20,524 nucleotides of DNA from the NCBI GenBank assembly GCA_049999765.1, contig JBNGIQ010002975.1, forward strand, positions 1 through 20,524, in the 5' to 3' direction. Made by a program: the position numbers and the translations under genes. The stretch's first letter is position 1. Each line of letters begins with the position of its first letter. This document shows positions 18,375 through 20,524 of this stretch, one piece after another. Below the pieces are notes generated by a model that did no database searches, was not told the DNA's origin, and worked only from the letters and a program-made list of their open reading frames with translations. Origin of the DNA: Phaeoceros laevis. Taxonomy: Eukaryota > Anthocerotophyta > Anthocerotopsida > Notothyladales.

Positions 18375-19283
18375 GGAGCCTCGCCTTAGATCTTGCACCG
18401 CCGAAGGTACTGAACGCTACGCAGCGGAGCTGATCGACGAAAGCCAGCGACAGACGGCAAGTCGTTAAGGATGAGCTGCTCCACTTTGGAGAGTGCAAGT
18501 GTCCGCCAGGGGCGGCAGAGGTCCCATGTCTTTGTGGTTGGTGGTCGGTGACGGCACGGTTACCTCAGGTCCACCCCGTCCGTCGATTCAGTCCGTCCGT
18601 CCGTCCAATAGCCCTTTCGTTGTAGAGCATATTATCAGCCCTAGACGGCACAAAAGTGGATTATCGTACGTTTCGTACGAACTTACCTTTTGTGAGTTAC
18701 TCTTAGCTAGTCACAGAGTCACAGTGACCGCACTCTTGCTACTTGGCGCAGGCATAACGGCTGCAGTAGGGACGACGCAGCTGACGCAGGTACAATCCGT
18801 TTTGAGATTCTTGAGCTATTCTCACTTGATACTAGACTTTCAATATCACATGCCCGGACCTGTTCTTAACCAAGTTAAAAGCAGAATGGGTCTGTTTTCA
18901 GACACAGCAATACGTGTAAACGCTCAGGAGTAGAAGCCTTTCGACAGGGTCTCACTCTCTCACACCCTTTGCTTCAGACTCTTCTCGAGAAAGGATACAT
19001 TCGCAGAACGATGGGGTTTTGGAAAAACTGGTACAATCAAAGGAAACAAAAGCTTCTTTAAATATGACACAAGTTGAGAAAGAATGGAGATGTACAAATG
19101 TTACCAAATGCCGTTCGCAAAAGAGGACAACTCAGAGACAGAGTTATCTAGGTTGGGCACTTCTTGTGGCGTCTTCGTAGTAATGCTCGAGGTTTATTGC
19201 CTGCACAATTTCAGATTGAGGGCACACTTACAGATCGTGGGACTAATCAAGCCCGGTATAGAAACAGGAGAACTCGCCAAAAC
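18375..19283. other. Intergenic: UCP upstream region and 3' side of the membrane-protein gene
   Basis: A 909-bp gap. It contains four GTCC units at 18591-18606, a perfect hairpin-forming palindrome at 18664-18680, and a GTCAC-A-GTGAC palindrome at 18718-18728. A plus-strand frame of 146 codons (18493-18933) has no recognisable domain and looks like chance. No TATA box was recognised near the UCP start. Confidence 0.55.
18664..18680. promoter_or_regulatory. Palindrome TCGTACG-TTT-CGTACGA
   Basis: Perfect 7-bp arms around a 3-nt centre, 290-306 bp upstream of the UCP start codon. Each arm contains GTAC, the core recognised by plant SPL/CRR1-type copper-response factors. A regulatory role is only a possibility. 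Confidence 0.4.
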
Positions 19284-20420
19284 TCAGTTCAGTCTATCAC
19301 ATACCACTGAACTCAAGTCCGGAGGTTGATACTGCCTCGCGGCCGATTCTGCATCCTCCTTTTCAGCCCCACTTCCAGCCTACACCAATATTCCAAGAAC
19401 AATCCAACTATCATGACTGCAAAGGAAAAAAGGGACAGACCTTGCAAGATCATCTGATACCTCAAGGCCAAAATAGGGCTCTTCTGTTGACTCAAAAAGA
19501 GACGAGAAAGTTGCTGGATTGTAGATTGAGCCCCCTATATTTTCATTGGTTTGTGACGACTCCCGACTCGGAGCCGGGGCAGAGTCAGGTGTTAAGAGAG
19601 CCATACCACCAATCCTTCCATCAAAATCAACAGGCTGGTACAACTCTCTGTCGTCTGCATGTGCACCTATTCGATAAATTTGTAACCACAAAAAGGATGA
19701 AAGAAACCGTATGCAAAAGGATGCTGTTTGCATCCAAAACGTCAACTGTGTAGAGAACACCGTGAACTTTCCTTGTGATGTATCCTTTCCGAAATTTCTG
19801 CACATGACATCAGAGACAGAGTGACAATCCATTCAACAGAGCAGGTGTAAACTACCCACCTAAAACCAGCAATGAGTGGCGAAAAAATCCAGGGATGTAA
19901 AGCCCTCAACCGTGATCTGAGGCAAAGAAAGCACCAACAAAGCAAAATAGAGCATACTTCAGCTTCACCATGAGCTGTCAAACGCATGACCAACTGGTAC
20001 AGAGACTCACCCGATCTCGTTTGAGAAAAGAATGAACCACACAATATCAACCACGAGCGCAAAGGCAAGCAAAGCTGCATAAGTCCGTCCCAATGTCTGG
20101 CTGCCACTTTCAATGGCAACCAGTGCAAACAGAGCTAGCGCCAAGTTCGCCAACAATACTCCCGAGTACAATGCCCCAAGAGATCCAATTAATGCACATG
20201 CCACCTGCCAACAAGCGTGAGCCGTTCTTCTGTCAATATGCTCACAAGTTACGGACAGTCCTCCAGTCCGATTCCATTGCCCACGCCGATTGCATCTTTG
20301 GCAGCCTTTATAGAAGCGCGATCTCACCTGAAAATAGAGGAGGATAATCGCACAAGATTGCAGGTGATCATAATTTTGAAACCATGCTGATATGTCTGAC
20401 CATCGTATACAACACTGCAT
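19284..20420 (-). CDS. Four-helix membrane protein (plant family, AGTRAP-like layout); 4 exons
   Basis: Exons 20420-20328, 20204-20011, 19797-19461 and 19379-19284 give 239 aa. The phases fit (0, 2, 0) and the introns are 123, 213 and 81 nt, all GT-AG. Four hydrophobic segments lie at about residues 20-42, 46-64, 73-91 and 107-130. Between helices 2 and 3 is ALVAIESGSQTLGRTYA, and helix 3 contains VVDIVWFILFSNEI. I recall these blocks from uncharacterised plant transmembrane proteins. The topology resembles the animal angiotensin-receptor-associated protein (AGTRAP) family, but identity is not shown. The hydrophilic C-tail (about 131-239) includes GGSIYNPATFSSLFE and is probably cytosolic. 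There is no cleavable signal peptide. ATG 20420 is used because the frame upstream reaches only a GTG. The last exon is the least certain: an earlier AG would truncate the tail two codons on. Function unknown. Confidence 0.72.
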
Positions 20421-20456
20421 TCTTCTTTGCCAGTTTTTCTGCTTCCGTTCCGGCAC

Positions 20457-20518
20457 TCTCGCGCTGCCCTCCTCCCTGCCTTCCTGTCCTCCTCCCCTCC
20501 CTCCTACCCCTCTCCCGT
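20457..20518 (-). promoter_or_regulatory. Purine-rich (GA) tract upstream of the membrane-protein gene
   Basis: About 60 bp is almost pure C/T on the plus strand (G/A on the coding strand), starting about 37 bp upstream of ATG 20420. In plants such tracts occur in leaders and core promoters and can bind GAGA-binding (BBR/BPC) factors. The window ends here, so the promoter cannot be seen in full. Confidence 0.45.
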
Positions 20519-20524
20519 ATACAA

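Noticed and set aside
18493-18933. Plus-strand open frame of 146 codons in the UCP upstream gap
   Set aside because: No domain, no periodicity, and it includes the GTCC simple repeat; it is probably chance.
19380-19460. Alternative acceptor in the last intron of the membrane-protein gene (TTTGCAG near 19416)
   Set aside because: It would make a 45-nt intron and a stop after one added codon; the GTGTAG acceptor gives a longer, plausible hydrophilic tail.

Overview
The window reads as nuclear DNA of a land plant. Five genes can be reconstructed with plant-type GT-AG introns, mostly about 80-130 nt long. Their products look plant-like: a plant-type mitochondrial uncoupling protein, a CER10-type enoyl-CoA reductase, an organelle-type NYN nuclease, a large TPR/SET protein, an RRM/RS protein and a plant four-helix membrane protein. 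Seven genes in 20.5 kb with short introns suggest a compact genome, such as a bryophyte or lycophyte. I cannot fix the species from sequence alone.

Layout, left to right. (1) 6-1586 (+): MNU/MARF1-like NYN-domain nuclease with a basic, mitochondrial-type N-terminus and one 87-nt intron. It lies in an AT-rich block that ends near 1500. (2) 1806-2291 (+): a small coiled-coil protein I do not recognise. (3) 7140-2286 (-): a 1583-aa TPR + SET (SMYD-like) protein in two exons. Its stop codon abuts the stop of gene 2 tail to tail. (4) 11088-8611 (-): an 825-aa RRM protein with an RS-rich region, in one coding exon. (5) 14515-13181 (-): very-long-chain enoyl-CoA reductase, 4 exons, 307 aa. (6) 18374-15942 (-): mitochondrial uncoupling protein, 9 exons, 305 aa. 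(7) 20420-19284 (-): four-helix membrane protein, 4 coding exons, 239 aa. The five minus-strand genes run head to tail with 0.9-2.1 kb between them.

The genes share no pathway that I can see. They cover RNA processing, chromatin or protein methylation, splicing, ER fatty-acid elongation, mitochondrial transport and a membrane protein. This is an ordinary plant gene neighbourhood, not a cluster or a mobile system. I found no rRNA, tRNA, CRISPR array or intact transposon.

The points most worth a second look are: the abrupt composition change around the NYN nuclease, with its missing OST-HTH tail; the tail-to-tail coding overlap at 2286-2291; the very long disordered insertion in the SET protein; two tandem stem-loops in that gene's leader; and a diverged direct duplication between the reductase and UCP genes.
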